Assembly (NCBI GenBank): GCA_009767595.1
Contig: VSDK01001162.1
Span: forward strand, 151,088-215,087
Direction: 5' to 3'
Length of the DNA: 64,000 nucleotides
Origin: Symbiodinium kawagutii
Taxonomy: Eukaryota; Sar; Dinophyceae; Suessiales; Symbiodiniaceae
Under the pieces are notes generated by a model. It made no database searches, had not been told where the DNA came from, and saw only the letters and a list, made by a program, of their open reading frames with translations. This document shows, in pieces, positions 48,101-60,115 of this stretch (positions within the stretch are counted from its first letter, which is position 1; each line of letters begins with the position of its first letter). A program made the position numbers and the translations under genes.

Positions 48101-51100
48101 CTACAATAACAACTGGATATGATTACTATTATTCGCTAGTTAGCAACTAATAACAGCAACAAACACAATTTCCAAGCATGATAATTATAGCCAATGACTG
48201 AATGACTGAAAGGAATACCCATCTTGGGTGTGACATTCCAGTCACAAGGAAGTTTCTACAAACATCAGCAGAACTTTCATGAGGATTAAAACGGAGAGTG
48301 GTTATGCATCACTACCCGAAAAACATGGCAGCAGCAACGGCAACCATAAGGAGGATAAAAAAGAAGAACAGCAGCCACTGGTTGGTGGCTTCACCTCCTA
48401 TGACGAACATGCTTAAAGCCACCAACCAGGCAACAACAGCACCGAGAAATGGACAACTTATGTTTCCAATCCAGCTGAGTAGCTTTCATCTTGACGTTGC
48501 ACCTCAAGAAGGGCAAAAGTGACTACCCCTTGGCTGATATTAGGGATCTGGGTGAAGCAGCACTGTTGTTTCTGATGCCCAAACCGTCCTAAAATGATTA
48601 CTTGAACCGTCTTGTGCCAACCTTGTATTAGCATCACAAACATGTAATCATCAAATAGAATCGCAAGGTTTTTACAAGACATAAAATACATTACATGAGG
48701 CCTTTATTTTCCATGGTTTTGGCCGATGTTCACTCCAATACATCTATTGAGGCCAGGTGTTGCAGCAGTCTCTCTCATGCACACCCTCAGGCCCACGGCA
48801 ATGAGGAATGAGGATGAAAAGTGCTCATTAAGCCTCTGCCTTAAACCATTTGATCCGAAATGATCAACTCAAGTTTCTTGGAGGTTAACATTTGGCCAAG
48901 AGCTCTGCGGAAGCCAAGAAACCACGATGTAGAGCATAGCATCGAACCTCTCAGGGCAGCTCATGCTGATGGATGCTGGATGTCGCTGGTATTTACATGG
49001 GGGTACCCCCAATCATCGTCCACTTTATTCACCATTTATCGTGATAAATTCCATCCATAACTTTGGGATTCCCCTACTAATCGCTTCCTGCTATTACTAA
49101 ACCCCCCCCTAATACAAAAAACCACCTTGGGGGTGCACTTCTGGTTTTTTTGGGTTCTGGCCAATTGTACTTTTAATTGTAGCAATTGAAAAGTAAAAGG
49201 GAAACCCCATTCCCCAAGCAACCATTCCCCCCCTATTATTAAAAACCTTTGGCTTGGGGGATGTTTAAAATTAGGGTCCTAAACACCCAAGTGGTTTTTA
49301 TCCTTAGGGTCCTAAATTTAATATTAGGGTCCCCTTCGCGCAATTGGTTTTTGCAATTTTTGAATAGGTTTTAATAAAAAATAACAAAGCAAACATTAAA
49401 CGCCAAAATGGTTTTTATCATTAGGGTCATAAATTTAATATTAGGGTCCCCTTCGCGCAATTGATTTTTGCAATTGTTGAAAAAAATTAATAAAGAATTT
49501 AATAAAACAAACATTAAACGCCAAAATGGTTTTTATCACTAGGGTCCTAAATTTAATATTAGGGTCCCCTTCGTGCAATTGGTTGTTGCAATTTTTGAAT
49601 AGGTTTTAATAGAGAATTTAAAAAGGCAAATATTAACGCTCAAATGGTTTTTATCATTAGGGTCCTACATTTAATATTAGGGTCCCCTTCGTGCAGGTGG
49701 CTTTTGCAATTTTTGAATAGGTTTTAATAAAGAATTTCAAAAAGCAAATATTCAACGCTCAAAATGGTTTTTATCATTAGGGTCCTAAATTTAATATTAG
49801 GGTCCCCTTCGTGCAGTTGGCTTTTGCAATTTTTGAATAGGTTTTAATAAAGAATTTAAAAAAGCAAATATTCAACGCTCAAAATGTTTTTTATCATTAG
49901 GGTCCTAAATTTAATATTAGGGTTCCCTAATATTAAATCCCCCCCTAATATAAAAAAACCCTGGGGGCGCTTAGTATTTGGGGAGCGGGGGGGGGGGGGG
50001 GGTTAGTAATAGGGGGAAAAGATTATTAACTATTACTAACCATAGTTAAGCACAGAAAATCCCAAAATTCCCAGTGAAAACCCCACCCCAAAATTGTGAC
50101 AGGTCATCAACCATCCTCCAGCGTTGGTACCTGTTCTCACCGCACCTTGGCAGCGAATCCACCGTGAAGCTGCTCATGGGCAACTGATCCGCCAAGAAGG
50201 TCAAGCGATCGCCCACCGACAGCGGCTCTGCCAGGGGAATCTCTTGGCACTCCTGGGAACGACAATGGGAAGGAATGGCTGGGAAGCACGGCGCCGGGCA
50301 CTGGGCTGTCACTGGCCCAGCTGATCATATGAAACAGTTGCGCTGAGACAACTGGCGAGGTTAAGTTAGCTCATGAATGTGCACCTGCCAACGTGCATCC
50401 ATGCGATTCCATGTGCATCCTCAGCTCCCAGGGTCTCCCGCCTTGTAAGCCAGGGCGGACCCATTCCCAGTGAGGTTCTTGCCGCCCTTCTCGACGCGGA
50501 AGACCTGCCCGGCGCCCTGCCGTGCCCATCCTGTCATCGGCCTAGTGATGAGTTGCAGCTGCCCTGTCCATGGCCTCATCACACCATGACTTGCTGAGTC
50601 CCTCCCAAACTTCAACCCATGAAGTCAGGGAGCAAACCTTCGCGACTAAAGGCTGCACATCGTCTCCCAAACTCACATAGGTACCTAGTAATGCGGGATG
50701 AATGGTCAAGCAGGCTCATAAGAGTGCATGATAATCAATCATCATAGCTTGATCATCCACTCCTATCTTGATAATCAATCATCCACTTGGCTGATCATCC
50801 ATGCTAGCCATCAAGCATCTTGGAATTTGGAACTCATAGATCTGAGTACACGCACCCTTCAACACATGAGCTGCCGCCAGGTCTACCTACCAACCACCCA
50901 TCAACTAGCCATGCCACGGGTTCCACCGGGCGCCTCGGGTCCTGGATAGGCGTTGCACAGGCGCAAGCGGTGCTGAGGCTCAACGGGCTTCAGGAAGCTG
51001 CCGTAGTGCTGTCTGACCTGAGGTGACACATCCTATGGAACACCTGCAAGGTACCAACAAGCCACAAATTCACGTGGATGTTTTGTCATAGCGATATGTA

Positions 51101-51740
51101 GTTGGGGTTATTCTGGTTTGCAGTTTTGGAGGCTCAAATGAATATTATGTGAGTAACAAATGTGCATGCACAAAACAAACACGGCTATTGGTTTATATAT
51201 ATATATAACAAAATGTAACAATATGTATATATACCTACACTGCCTTCACACATGAAGGATGAAAACAAACATCACCGATGATTGAACAAACACTGCGGAC
51301 ATCCCACCTTGGAAACGTGTTTCTAACGAGCTACGAAAAACGCTATATAAATAGGACCCACAATGATTTATTAGAAAATGCACATAGGTATATAGTGATC
51401 AGTGATTATTGCTATGTGGCTTTTGGGTGTCTCATTTGTGTTCTTTGACACGATCTCACCACCCTTGGTTCAAGTTGGCAACTTTTGATATGCATTCTTG
51501 ACCTTGCCCCTGATATTTCCTGATCATCCCAAATCTTGGAAAGCAATGCTGCTGCTTAGCTTGGCTCAAGTGCATGGCATTCTACACCATGCTGCTTACA
51601 CAACCCAACAAATGCAGCATGACATGCTGTGGAACCACGTGACATGGCTTGCCTTGTGACCTTCGAGGCTTCACCCAAGGCACCTCGAACTGAGTAGCAC
51701 CCACGGCCGCAAGCAAAGTGGAGCTGATGAGTGCCAGCAT
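45115..51740 (-). CDS. Secreted protein gene of a dinoflagellate repeated family, at least seven exons
   Basis: Exons on the minus strand: 51740-51684, 51017-50934, 50504-50442, 50252-50146, ~47333-47219, 46886-46835, 45176-45115. The start gives a signal peptide (MLALISSTLLAAVGATQFE, hydrophobic core, Ala near the cleavage point). The mature part reads VRQHYGSFLKPVEPQHR, RLCNAYPGPE, VFRVEKGGKNLTGNG, LSVGDRLTFLADQ, MSSFTVDSLPR, NARVAVMDTYVGKA, SPVAVVKQETKWLKVRC and DQGYLVLRTGA. From memory, this order (RLCNAYP, GD-L-F, FTV-LP, NA-VAV-DTY, VAV, YLVLRTG) matches secreted proteins of unknown function common in Symbiodiniaceae. Exons 1-4 join in phase; exon 3 uses a GC donor (TACAAG|GCGGGA). Short exons between 50146 and 46886, and the last exon, are probably missing from my list. 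An exon at 45849-45760 may or may not belong. Confidence 0.6.
45760..45849 (-). CDS. Exon, gene membership uncertain
   Basis: 90 bases between acceptor TTTTGTTCTCCACAG and donor GTGAGAG, both good. It encodes SLVGSCLAQVVLSDGSANS and KIRSPLRAQQ. Only one frame is open. It lies between exon 6 and the YLVLRTG exon of the secreted-protein gene but does not resemble the family as I know it. Confidence 0.45.
46380..46510 (+). other. Hydrophobic open frame, possible nested exon
   Basis: The plus strand reads TGSMTYALPCLVVAIGH and YTVGVLTSLITCSIYDG. It lies within an intron of the minus-strand gene. It could be an exon of a membrane protein or chance. Confidence 0.2.
46645..46765. repeat. Family E repeat (copy E3), diverged
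   Basis: On the minus strand GGGAGTATCCAGG, ATACTATATCATATCC, GGCGGAGCG and GAGCTAGCAGGAGCC follow each other in the same order as in E2. Confidence 0.5.
46835..46886 (-). CDS. Exon 6
   Basis: 52 bases between acceptor TTTTCTGCAG and donor GTGGTC, encoding SPVAVVKQETKWLKVRCQ. Its phase does not match exon 5 as drawn, so an exon is missing or a border is wrong. Confidence 0.45.
47219..47333 (-). CDS. Exon 5 (limits approximate)
   Basis: After AGCTCCAAG the frame reads HRNDHPLTWHFQTMRHDR and NARVAVMDTYVGKAKAAL. The first base completes the Arg codon left by exon 4. A short exon may be missing between them. The donor may be GTGAAC (47218) or a GC site a few codons earlier. Confidence 0.55.
48379..48429. 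mobile_element. Family A element (A8), minimal 51-bp form
   Basis: Perfect 14-base terminal inverted repeats, CTGGTTGGTGGCTT and AAGCCACCAACCAG, enclose only about 23 bases. It lies in an intron of the secreted-protein gene. Confidence 0.8.
49097..49976. repeat. Minisatellite: six ~118-bp units inside an intron, with flanking direct repeats
   Basis: Units start GGTTTTTATC at about 49293, 49410, 49528, 49646, 49766 and 49886 (period 117-120). Each carries ATTAGGGTCC twice and CCCCTTCG. A ~35-base sequence (CCCCCCTAATA, AAAAAAC, TGGGGG) stands at both ends of the block, at 49102-49136 and 49944-49976. Confidence 0.9.
50146..50252 (-). CDS. Exon 4
   Basis: 107 bases. Acceptor GTCGTTCCCAG, GT donor (CCAAG|GTGCGG), ending in phase 2. 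It encodes ECQEIPLAEPLSVGDRLTF and LADQLPMSSFTVDSLP. Confidence 0.65.
50442..50504 (-). CDS. Exon 3
   Basis: 63 bases, phase 0. Acceptor GCCGGGCAG, donor of the GC type (TACAAG|GCGGGA). It encodes VFRVEKGGKNLTGNGSAL and AYK. Confidence 0.6.
50934..51017 (-). CDS. Exon 2, RLCNAYP exon
   Basis: 84 bases, phase 0 on both ends. Acceptor GTCACCTCAG, donor of the GC type (CCCGAG|GCGCCC). It encodes VRQHYGSFLKPVEPQHR and LRLCNAYPGPE. Confidence 0.6.
51684..51740 (-). CDS. Exon 1, signal peptide
   Basis: 19 codons from ATG 51740 to the donor TTCGAG|GTGCC, phase 0. A Leu/Ile/Ala-rich core is followed by VGATQ, a typical signal peptidase context. Confidence 0.6.
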
Positions 51741-53294
51741 CGTGCCTCGTAGGAAGCATGAAAAATCAAGCCATCACGACTGGTGGCGGTACAACTGGAT
51801 ATGCAGCTTGGGTTATCAACTTGACATAGTCATGGTAGCTGGATGAACCCCCGTAACCATGTTGAATGTCACAATCATCCAGAACAACGGCTCCAAAACA
51901 TCGGCGGCCACCTTTTCCAGCCACACAACGCAACCCGGCAACCCTGGTAACCACCGCATGCCTCATGACACAATTTCTTGCCATCTTCCGCTGCATGCTG
52001 TCATGCACAATGCTGCTTCAATGCTGGCATCACCATATCAACATAAATCACCACTGATTTTGCCATTCATAAGCCCCCAATCTATGGCACAAGCATTGGT
52101 GATTTATGGATCCCGAATGGACCCCATGGTTCTCCAAAGGCTCCCCAGCTGCCATTGTTCAGCTATCATGACCACCCAGCTCCAGCAACGCCTGGTCGCT
52201 TCGTTGGGGGTTGCGGCGCCACAAGCTCGAGCAAAATGGCGGCTGAACAACGAAGTCTGATACCCCCGCTGGCAACCACTGGGGGCACTGTCAACCCACA
52301 GGTGGTGTCAATTGATCTGTGCAAATTTTGTTGATGACAGGATATGTGTTTACGCTCATATGATGCTGATGTACCAAGTTGATCAGCGTCCAAGGGTAGC
52401 AGTGTCCAAAACTGTCCAGATATAGTCAGTTGAATCGGCAGAAAGGAGTACTTGTGTGTGCGTGTGCTCGTATGAAACTTCATCTTTGGATTTCTTGTTT
52501 CCTAATTCGTTCTGTGTCCGGAAATCGAGGACAAAGATGACAAAGGCTGAATGACAGAAAAAAATAGACTTGGACAATTCATGACAATTCTATACCTTTG
52601 TTGCTTGAAGTTGTTGGAAATTCATCCCAAAGAAGGGAACTGGAACTCGTCACTGCACCGGGATTGGAGTCGGACCCAGAAACCGAAGAGAAAGACCGTC
52701 AGAAGTGCATCTTCCAAGTCATCCTGCGAGAGGCCTGGAAGCTCCCCCGGGCTATTAAGGGACCTGGGAGGTTGACCCATGGGATCCCATGGGATCTTCT
52801 CGAACCACCGGGATGGAGCTAACTGTTTGCAAATAGTGCTGGTCCACTAGCAATGTCAGTGACTATCTTTCACAGCTGAACATCTTGGAATGTGCATCCA
52901 TCCATGTTTGGGTCGGATGTCAGCTGATCATGCCTGAAGTGTCACCAGCACTGGAGTGCTCACGAAATTTTCCCCAATAGTTTCCCGACTCGGGACCGTG
53001 GTGCGGAGATTCACATACACACACACATATATATATATATGTCTCTTCAGTTTGGCATAAAGAATGTGTTTGATACAGCAAAGGCACTAAAGAGTCAACA
53101 ATGACTGTATCTTCCAAATGTATTTGCATGATCTCCCAAGTGTGTTGACTTTATTGTGTTTTCTGAAAATCACTAGCGATTCTATCCCGTTATTCACCAT
53201 GAAAATCAACCATTCTTCACCATCAATCAACCATTAGCATCAATCAACAACTATAGTAACGATCAATCAGACACCAGTATTCAACCATCTGTCA

Positions 53295-53378
53295 ACCATT
53301 CACCCGTCATCATTAACCATTTTTTCCCTATAGTTTGTTGGTTATTAACCCCCATTATTGGTTGCTTAGTATTGACCC
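53295..53378 (+). mobile_element. Family C element (copy C6)
   Basis: CATCATTAACCATTTTTTCC, CTATAGTTTGTTGGTTATTA and TTGACCC at the right end. The left end is diverged. Confidence 0.6.
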
Positions 53379-55407
53379 ATGGCTATTTCAATCCCCAAGC
53401 TCTTTGTTGCTAGCCCACCCATTGCAACAGCGATGCCAAGGCACTGAAAGCCAAGGTATCAAGGGCCTTGCCAAGGAGGGGCCACGGGTCATTGTTGAAC
53501 TGCCATCTGTGGATGATATACTTTTCTTCGCATATGCACACATGTAGATATGTATATGTAAATATACATAAATATATATATATATATATATATTTATACT
53601 TATATACTACATGTAAAAACGATTGCTTGTTTTAACAAAACGCACGCGTAAAATATCAATGAACATATTCAGATTAATAGGATTGAATAGGTGTGTGTGT
53701 GTGTGTCTGTGCGTCAGTATGGATCAGTATGCAAATCAAAGACAACACATAAATGCACGTTGCCGGGACGGAACGACGCAAATACTGTTATCCCATGTGC
53801 TTCGAAGCAATGCACACACTGAAAAGTATTCACAATCATTCACAACCAGCTCCAATGGAATTGCTTGTCAACTACAAACATTGAGTCAAGTCACAAAGGC
53901 CCACGCTTGAAACCCTCCCAAATGCCGAATGTCCCCAGACATTGAACAGCCATAAATGTGTCAAAACAAGTCGCAACATTGACTTTCATACCATCTTGGA
54001 GCCGCAGGATGGGAGGAGATCTTCCTCTATATCAATCATGGCAGCATGTCTACAAAAGCATGAAGGTGACCAAAAAACAAAATCAGGACTATCCGGCCCT
54101 GGTCACCCGGCTGGTTTCCTCATTGAAAACAACAGATCTTTACTATCCTTTTAGGTGAAAAAAGGGAGAGCCCTGAGTTTGTCCGAGATTGATTCCATCC
54201 ATGCTAGCTCGAAGACAGAGATTGGTTGGTTTACATCCGGGTGATTCGTTCAAGTTCAGACTACCCCCAACTCACAAGTTTCCCTATGGAAAAGCAAGAC
54301 CTAATCAGGGGTCCCACTGCTAGCCCCTCATGGGTAGATTTTCCATATTTGGCATCACACGCCCCCAGCAGTTCTCCTTGAGGTCCTATCAACCAGCGGG
54401 GCACGGGGCACAGTTTTCTGAGATTCCAACCCCAAGCCACATCGCCACATCCTGCACCAGCGCTGTGGGGAGATCTGGCGGTCCCAGGGAACCAACTGGT
54501 TGGTTTGTAATGAAATGTAAATTGGTTCAAAATCAATTCATGATTGTCAAGTATACTGAACGAAGTCCTTGGGGTCAAATAGGGTTGAACTGATTGATTA
54601 GCATTGGTTCAGAATGATGATCAGCAATCAACATTAATCAACTACCAACTAAATTAATCAACATTAATTAATTAACATTAATTGACTAGCATTGGTTCCA
54701 TGACAAACTGGTTCTCTGTTAGCGTTGGGTCGATCCCCATGGAGCTGGTGGTCATTTGTTGGATGCCGTGCATTGATCAGCTCCAGGTGAGCTGCTGCTG
54801 GTGTGTCACCATACGGCGCGGTGGCCTCCAACACACGTAGTAGAACTGCGACTCGCGATGATCAGCTGAAGATGTACACGTGATTTTCACCAGTTGAGCA
54901 TTTCTGCGGACATGATCAATTTTCCGGTTTTCACCAGTTGGTTCAAGTTTCGGAGAACCAATGTTATTGACCGTGATCATAGAAATAAATCAATAACTGG
55001 GGGCCTCTTAACATGTCTTAGCTGAGTCTTAACCATCTAAGATCAGCAAAAGTACCTGGCTTCACGGGAGCTGGGATCCCGTGGAGCTGGGGAGGGCCAA
55101 GTGGTACCTTGACTCGGCCTTACCAAGTAGTCAAAGTGCAAAATCGAAGGCCGTTACTGACCGCCATGTCGTCACCCACCATGAGCTACAAAGCACCAAC
55201 TAGCATGTACAAGTACAGAACCAACACAACATCTTTTTATATATATACTGTAAATATACTGTACATATACTGTAAATATAAATATATATTGAAAAATAAA
55301 TAGATAGATAAATAAATATATATATATATATATATTTGCATATCATGACTAGCTCATGTACCATGATTCAAAATACCAACAATCACTGATTTACCAACTA
55401 TAATATC

Positions 55408-55502
55408 TGGTTGGTGGTTTCGACCCCTACGAAAAATATTAGTCAACCAACAAACTGTCAATAACCGCAAAGGGAAAATACAAAATGTTTGAAACCACCA
55501 GC
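55408..55502. mobile_element. Family A inverted-repeat element (copy A9)
   Basis: Starts CTGGTTGGTGGTTTCGACCC and ends TTTGAAACCACCAGCA. Core TTAGTCAACCAACAAACTG. Confidence 0.75.
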
Positions 55503-55814
55503 AATAACCTTTGTTTATGCATCTTGGGTAGCCCCAACAGACGCGCCTTCGGAGTCAGCCACCCATCTGGCCGTAGTTTCTGATGCCTGGCATGGCCCAC
55601 GCACCTACGGGGACCAGGATGGACACCTCGCTGGTTCCCTGAGGCTTTGTCACATCAGTTGACGGATCAACCATGAACTGAACCACCAATCCGGATCTTA
55701 ACCACCAAGCATCAACCAACTTAACCAACCTGAACCAACCTGAACCAACTTAACCAACTGAACCAACTTAACCAACCCGAACCAACTTGAACCATGGAAC
55801 CCCTAGTGCTGTTG

Positions 55815-55910
55815 CAACCGCCAAGCATCCAGCAGCGCCTCGCCAAGGCCTCTGGGAGGCTGGAGATCCCTTCGGCCTCAAAAGGCGCAATCTCGGCTGC
55901 TGAAGGTGGG
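55815..55910 (-). CDS. Possible exon, unidentified
   Basis: After acceptor CCCACCTTCAG the minus strand reads AAEIAPFEAEGISSLPEAL and ARRCWMLGG. The donor is unclear. Confidence 0.4.
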
Positions 55911-55914
55911 CTGC

Positions 55915-55995
55915 CTTAGCCTTCCAGTGACCCTTATGATAGGTAAACAACCCCCCAAACAACAAGGGTACCAGCTGGCTACCTACAAGTACTAT
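55915..55995. repeat. Dispersed repeat, first copy
   Basis: GCCTTCCAGT, ATAGGT, CAAACAACAA and TACCT in the same order as at 57540-57620, about 70 percent alike. Confidence 0.55.
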
Positions 55996-57437
55996 ATAGT
56001 GGTAACTGGTAGGGTTGCCTACTATATAGTGGTAACTGGTTGTTTATGAGAAACCCCATTGCTGAATGGATTTCCAACTTGGATGGTACGGATTTCCATC
56101 CAACAACGATTTACAATTTTACAGTTCAGTTCAAAACACCCTTGTCCGACTGTCACTGGGAGAGGCTCCCAGTAAAAACACTCAGGTCCGATACCATAAG
56201 AATCATAAGAACAACATCACCACACTAGCCGTATCGCTGCAGTACCTAACATGCATGAACCCCCAAACATCGCCAAAGGAGAATCTCACAAGGGCCAATG
56301 CCCCAAGCATCTACTCAACAATGGTTGACTTGCATTGGTCCAAGATATCACAATGTCATGGGCACAGCACTGTCGGGCCTTGTCACAATCATAGCTTTTG
56401 GGCTGCGACTTCAGAATTGCAAGGGTAGGTCAGCAACAGTCGACGCATTTGCCACACGCAAGCAGTGTCAACACGTACATGTTCCCTACCACAATATACT
56501 AGTGTGAGAGGGACTCCATGTTCTACCTAATGCCAATCTCATTTTTGTTCAAGGAAATAGGCATAAAATCAACAATTCGATCCGGGGATATTCTGGGATA
56601 CCAAGGTGGCTGGCCAGTCCATCAAAGTAGTGCCTGAGCAAAATCTACATATTTAATTCATTCTATTGTGATCAACTCCTTAATCTAAGAGTGAGGGCAT
56701 TGAAATAGGCCCTTTGGCAAAAGAACACGGCCCAGGCTGGTCTAGCCGGACGCTCTTTTTTGCCGGGGCGTCCAACGTAATTTTCTTGGCACCACAATTG
56801 TGGCAAAATGATGTTAGCAATGCTTCTGGTCTCCGGAGCTGGGTGTGCAATGCCAAACACACTGGGAACTGCTGGAAAACGAACCCTAGGCAACAAATTC
56901 ATTGACTAATTGCGGGACATCAGGTTGAGGCCTAGCAAAGCTTTCAACCTTTGAAGGGAACATGCCATCATTACCATCCGCCCTTAAGAAGCAAGTAGCT
57001 CTGCCAAGCCACCAATTTTTGATGACATCACCAGTTGTTTGTTTCATTAACAAGTGGGAAAACAGGGACAGGGAGCCCAAAGCACTTGATGTTGGTTTAC
57101 CGCGGCTTCATGTGAGCCTCTGATAGGAAGACTCTTAACATCTCTTGCTGTGAATCAGAAGGAGCTGTAGCGATGAAATTCATCGCTAAACGCCAAGGTC
57201 TTCGTACAGGTGTTTCACTAGTAATTCCTTGATGACCCATTTTGGTGTGATATTTGGTGTTGCATGGTGTCGCACCATGCCCTCAAAACACAAAAAAGGG
57301 ACGGCCTTGGATGGTGCCCCAGGATCGCTGGATTTGCTGGTTCAGGATCCTGGTGCTGGTGATTTACTACAGTAGGTACATGCTAAAGAAAAAAAACACA
57401 CATCGACGCTATTCCTCACCCTGCCCGGGCGTTCCAG

Positions 57438-57525
57438 GACAAGAACTTCTGCGCAGAAGTCGATGCTCGATCCGCTTTGCGGATGATGCTACGAGAAACG
57501 CATAGAAATGCTGCGATTCTGGATG
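57438..57525 (+). CDS. Possible exon, unidentified
   Basis: Acceptor GGGCGTTCCAG, then DKNFCAEVDARSALRMML and RETHRNAAILD, with GTTTGG as a possible donor. The second copy of the 55.9-kb repeat starts just after it. Confidence 0.4.
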
Positions 57526-57539
57526 GTTTGGCAGCAAAC

Positions 57540-57620
57540 CCTAGCCTTCCAGTTGCCTTCGTAATAGGTGACCAAGCCCAAACAACAATGATAGAAACCA
57601 GCGGGTTACCTGCAGTGGTC
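57540..57620. repeat. Dispersed repeat, second copy
   Basis: Matches 55915-55995. Confidence 0.55.
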
Positions 57621-57946
57621 ACTGGAGGGAAACAGCATGGCTTGCGGCTTGATTCTAGGACCATTCTGGAGCTCCCATCCAGATTCCACGTGTGCGCCTG
57701 CAGGTCCCGAAACTGAGGTACCCCCAGTTAGTAGGCTGGGGAAAAGCAACAATCAGCATAGCTGGTACCAAAATTTACCTCAAATTCTGCGGACGCTGCC
57801 GATCACACAACTGTGCAATTACATGGTCGCCATTCACCGTATTCGTGAGGGGGGTCCAGGCATTGCGTTGGCTGGGTCTGATAAGGCTGCCGGAAAATGG
57901 GGAAGCCACAAGAATAAGCACTACAACCATATGCAGATATTTAGGT

Positions 57947-57978
57947 ATATCTTTCTCTCCATCGCCGTCTCAGGAGGC
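57947..57978 (-). mobile_element. Short LINE-tail fragment inside an inverted repeat
   Basis: The minus strand has GCCTCCTGAGACGGCGATGG and then a GA-rich run, like the last 25 bases of the LINE. It is enclosed by a perfect 10-base inverted repeat, ATATTTAGGT (57937-57946) and ACCTAAATAT (57979-57988). Confidence 0.5.
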
Positions 57979-57989
57979 ACCTAAATATA

Positions 57990-60110
57990 CAAATATATGA
58001 TTATTTAAATATCTATCATCAGACCAAGGACTCCGCATCAAGAAGCTTGCTCATCAAAACCCAAACCAAATGTTGAATCTGAAATAATTAAAGGAACTTA
58101 ATGTTGACAATTTTAAATCTAATTTAAATGTATAAACCTAAACCAAATAAGATTCAGCCAATTGACATGTCACGTAAGAATCTAAAACAAAGCAACAACT
58201 TGAACCTTGGATCTGTTCTAGGCTGCCTGTTGGTGCCACACTTGACCAAGCGCTGCCATAGAGACATTACGGTTAACCAATGCAAGGATCCATGATAAAC
58301 GTGACCACCCCCCTTTTACGGATGATTTACCCCTACAATCCCCTACAACTAGACGTGGCTTTAGTCAACATGGATTTACCGTTGTTGATTCTTGCTCCTG
58401 GTCGTCCTTCCAACGCTATCACCATCAACCATTAATCAACTCTCACCACTAGGAACCATCATCAACCATGAGCCAACATAAAGCACTATGAATCACTAAC
58501 GACCCCTTCCTACTTCACAATTAGGACCAACTTTCAAACACAAATACTTATCCATATATAAATATAAATATAAATACATATACTTACCTGATCTTACCTG
58601 CTTCATCTAGTGAACTATTCTCAACTAATTCACCGGGTTACTCAGCTCCCTCTGGACCCCCCAGGGTGTCAAACTTTGCGCAACGGAGTTTCGAAGCTTC
58701 AACGACGGCTCAAATGACGGACGAGTTGACCTCACGCTGTGCTGAAAAGCCAGTGGTTGATGAGTGTTTTATTTGTGTTTCTTGATGGCAGTTAATCATT
58801 CATGGTTGTGTGTGTGTGATTGATTGACGTTTTTTGTTGGAGGTTAATGGTTGTCAGCTGCTCTATTCAGTGTTTTTTTGCTGACAATTTTGTTCATTTA
58901 TGTTTTTTTTGTGGCTATTATTGGCTATGAGTGGTTTATTGGTGTTCTCTCGCTTGTTATGAGTGGTGATGACCAGCAATTACATAAGATTTCATCAGCC
59001 ACCGTGGGTCATGTTTGATCATTTTCAACCGCTACCGCTAACCATTGTCAACTATGCTTCAAGTGCGCACATTTGGGTACTGGAAGAATAAAGCTGGCTA
59101 TGGTTTGGCTACTGGAAAAAACACACAATTGAATGTCGGCTGACATGTCTACAAATTCAAACACTGGAAATAGCCATAATGATTTGCAAACCACCTGAAC
59201 AATACAATGATAACAATCTACGACATGTCAAACACAACTGCTACCTGGATGAATTGAATAATTGGTAATTAAACCCACATATCTAGTTTGCAGGCCGCTT
59301 GGCAATGTACCAGCAAGTGGTGTGGATTGAGTGGCTCAAGCCACCATGAAGCCAGGGAGCGTAGCAAAATGGTACCTTTGAAACTGAATGCAACCATCAT
59401 GCACTAAAAGCAAAACGATAACAACGGCGGCAATGTTTTTTGCACGGACATCCTCAGTTTGTGACTGGTCACTGGGAAACTAACAATGGTTACAAGGTTG
59501 CTAACCATGGATACAATGGGTACGTCCCAGTCACATCCCCATCTGCACATTCGAGTGCCAAGATTTCACTAGCTGGTTGGTAAACCATCCAGGTTCCAGA
59601 ATCCCCAGCGTCACATGGATCTGCTGTGATCTGTACTGTGCAGCTGTGGTTGTAGCCTGGTATGGCTGTTCCCGAAGGCTGATGGACAGCCAAACGTTAC
59701 ACCATGCTAGCAGCATCCATGCCCCCGGTCTGGTGTTCTCCCTGAACATTCGGTATTTGCTATTTATATCTATTTATATTGAATATAAAATATAATGATT
59801 TTTTGGGTTCGAGCAAATTTCAAGTCGTTTATGAATACCTGGATTTGCTGTTGCTTTCGGCCTCTGTTCCCCATCAAGACTGCTTGCCATCGCGGCCCGA
59901 TCGGCACAAACAGCACAAACAAACGGCTGCAAATGCTCTGTTGCAACATGGTGCAGCAACAATGACTAGTATTGGTCGACAACAAAACAGTCCTTCACTA
60001 GTTGCAGCTATGAAATGGCCATCAGCTTCACTCCTGGACCTCTCATCAACCCCTAGATCCCCTACTACTGTTGGTTATCATCCCCTGAGTCACCAGCCAT
60101 CATCAACCAC
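57990..60110. other. Mostly non-coding, simple-sequence rich
   Basis: Short CATCAACC/TGGTT words are frequent. An open frame on both strands at 59490-59750 (minus: GYNHSCTVQITADPCDAGDS) is the only exon-like part. No gene is supported. Confidence 0.4.
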
Positions 60111-60115
60111 CCAAT

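Larger units (their letters stand above)
51741..55780. other. Upstream of the secreted-protein gene; mostly non-coding
   Basis: A minus-strand open frame at 51766-52008 (VAGLRCVAGKGGRRCFGAVV) looks coding but cannot be placed. TA/CA microsatellites lie at 53015-53040, 53565-53600 and 55310-55335. No promoter motif is recognisable. Confidence 0.4.

Noticed and set aside
49260..49930. Possible interstitial telomere because of TTAGGG words
   Set aside because: TTAGGG occurs only twice per ~118-base unit and never in tandem, so it is a minisatellite rather than telomeric repeat.
51559..51568. TTGGCTCAAG, matching the 3' end of the dinoflagellate spliced leader
   Set aside because: Only 10 bases match, it is on the plus strand, and it lies downstream of the minus-strand start codon of the secreted-protein gene. 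Similar GGCTCAAG words occur at 28.46 and 59.33 kb, so chance is likely.
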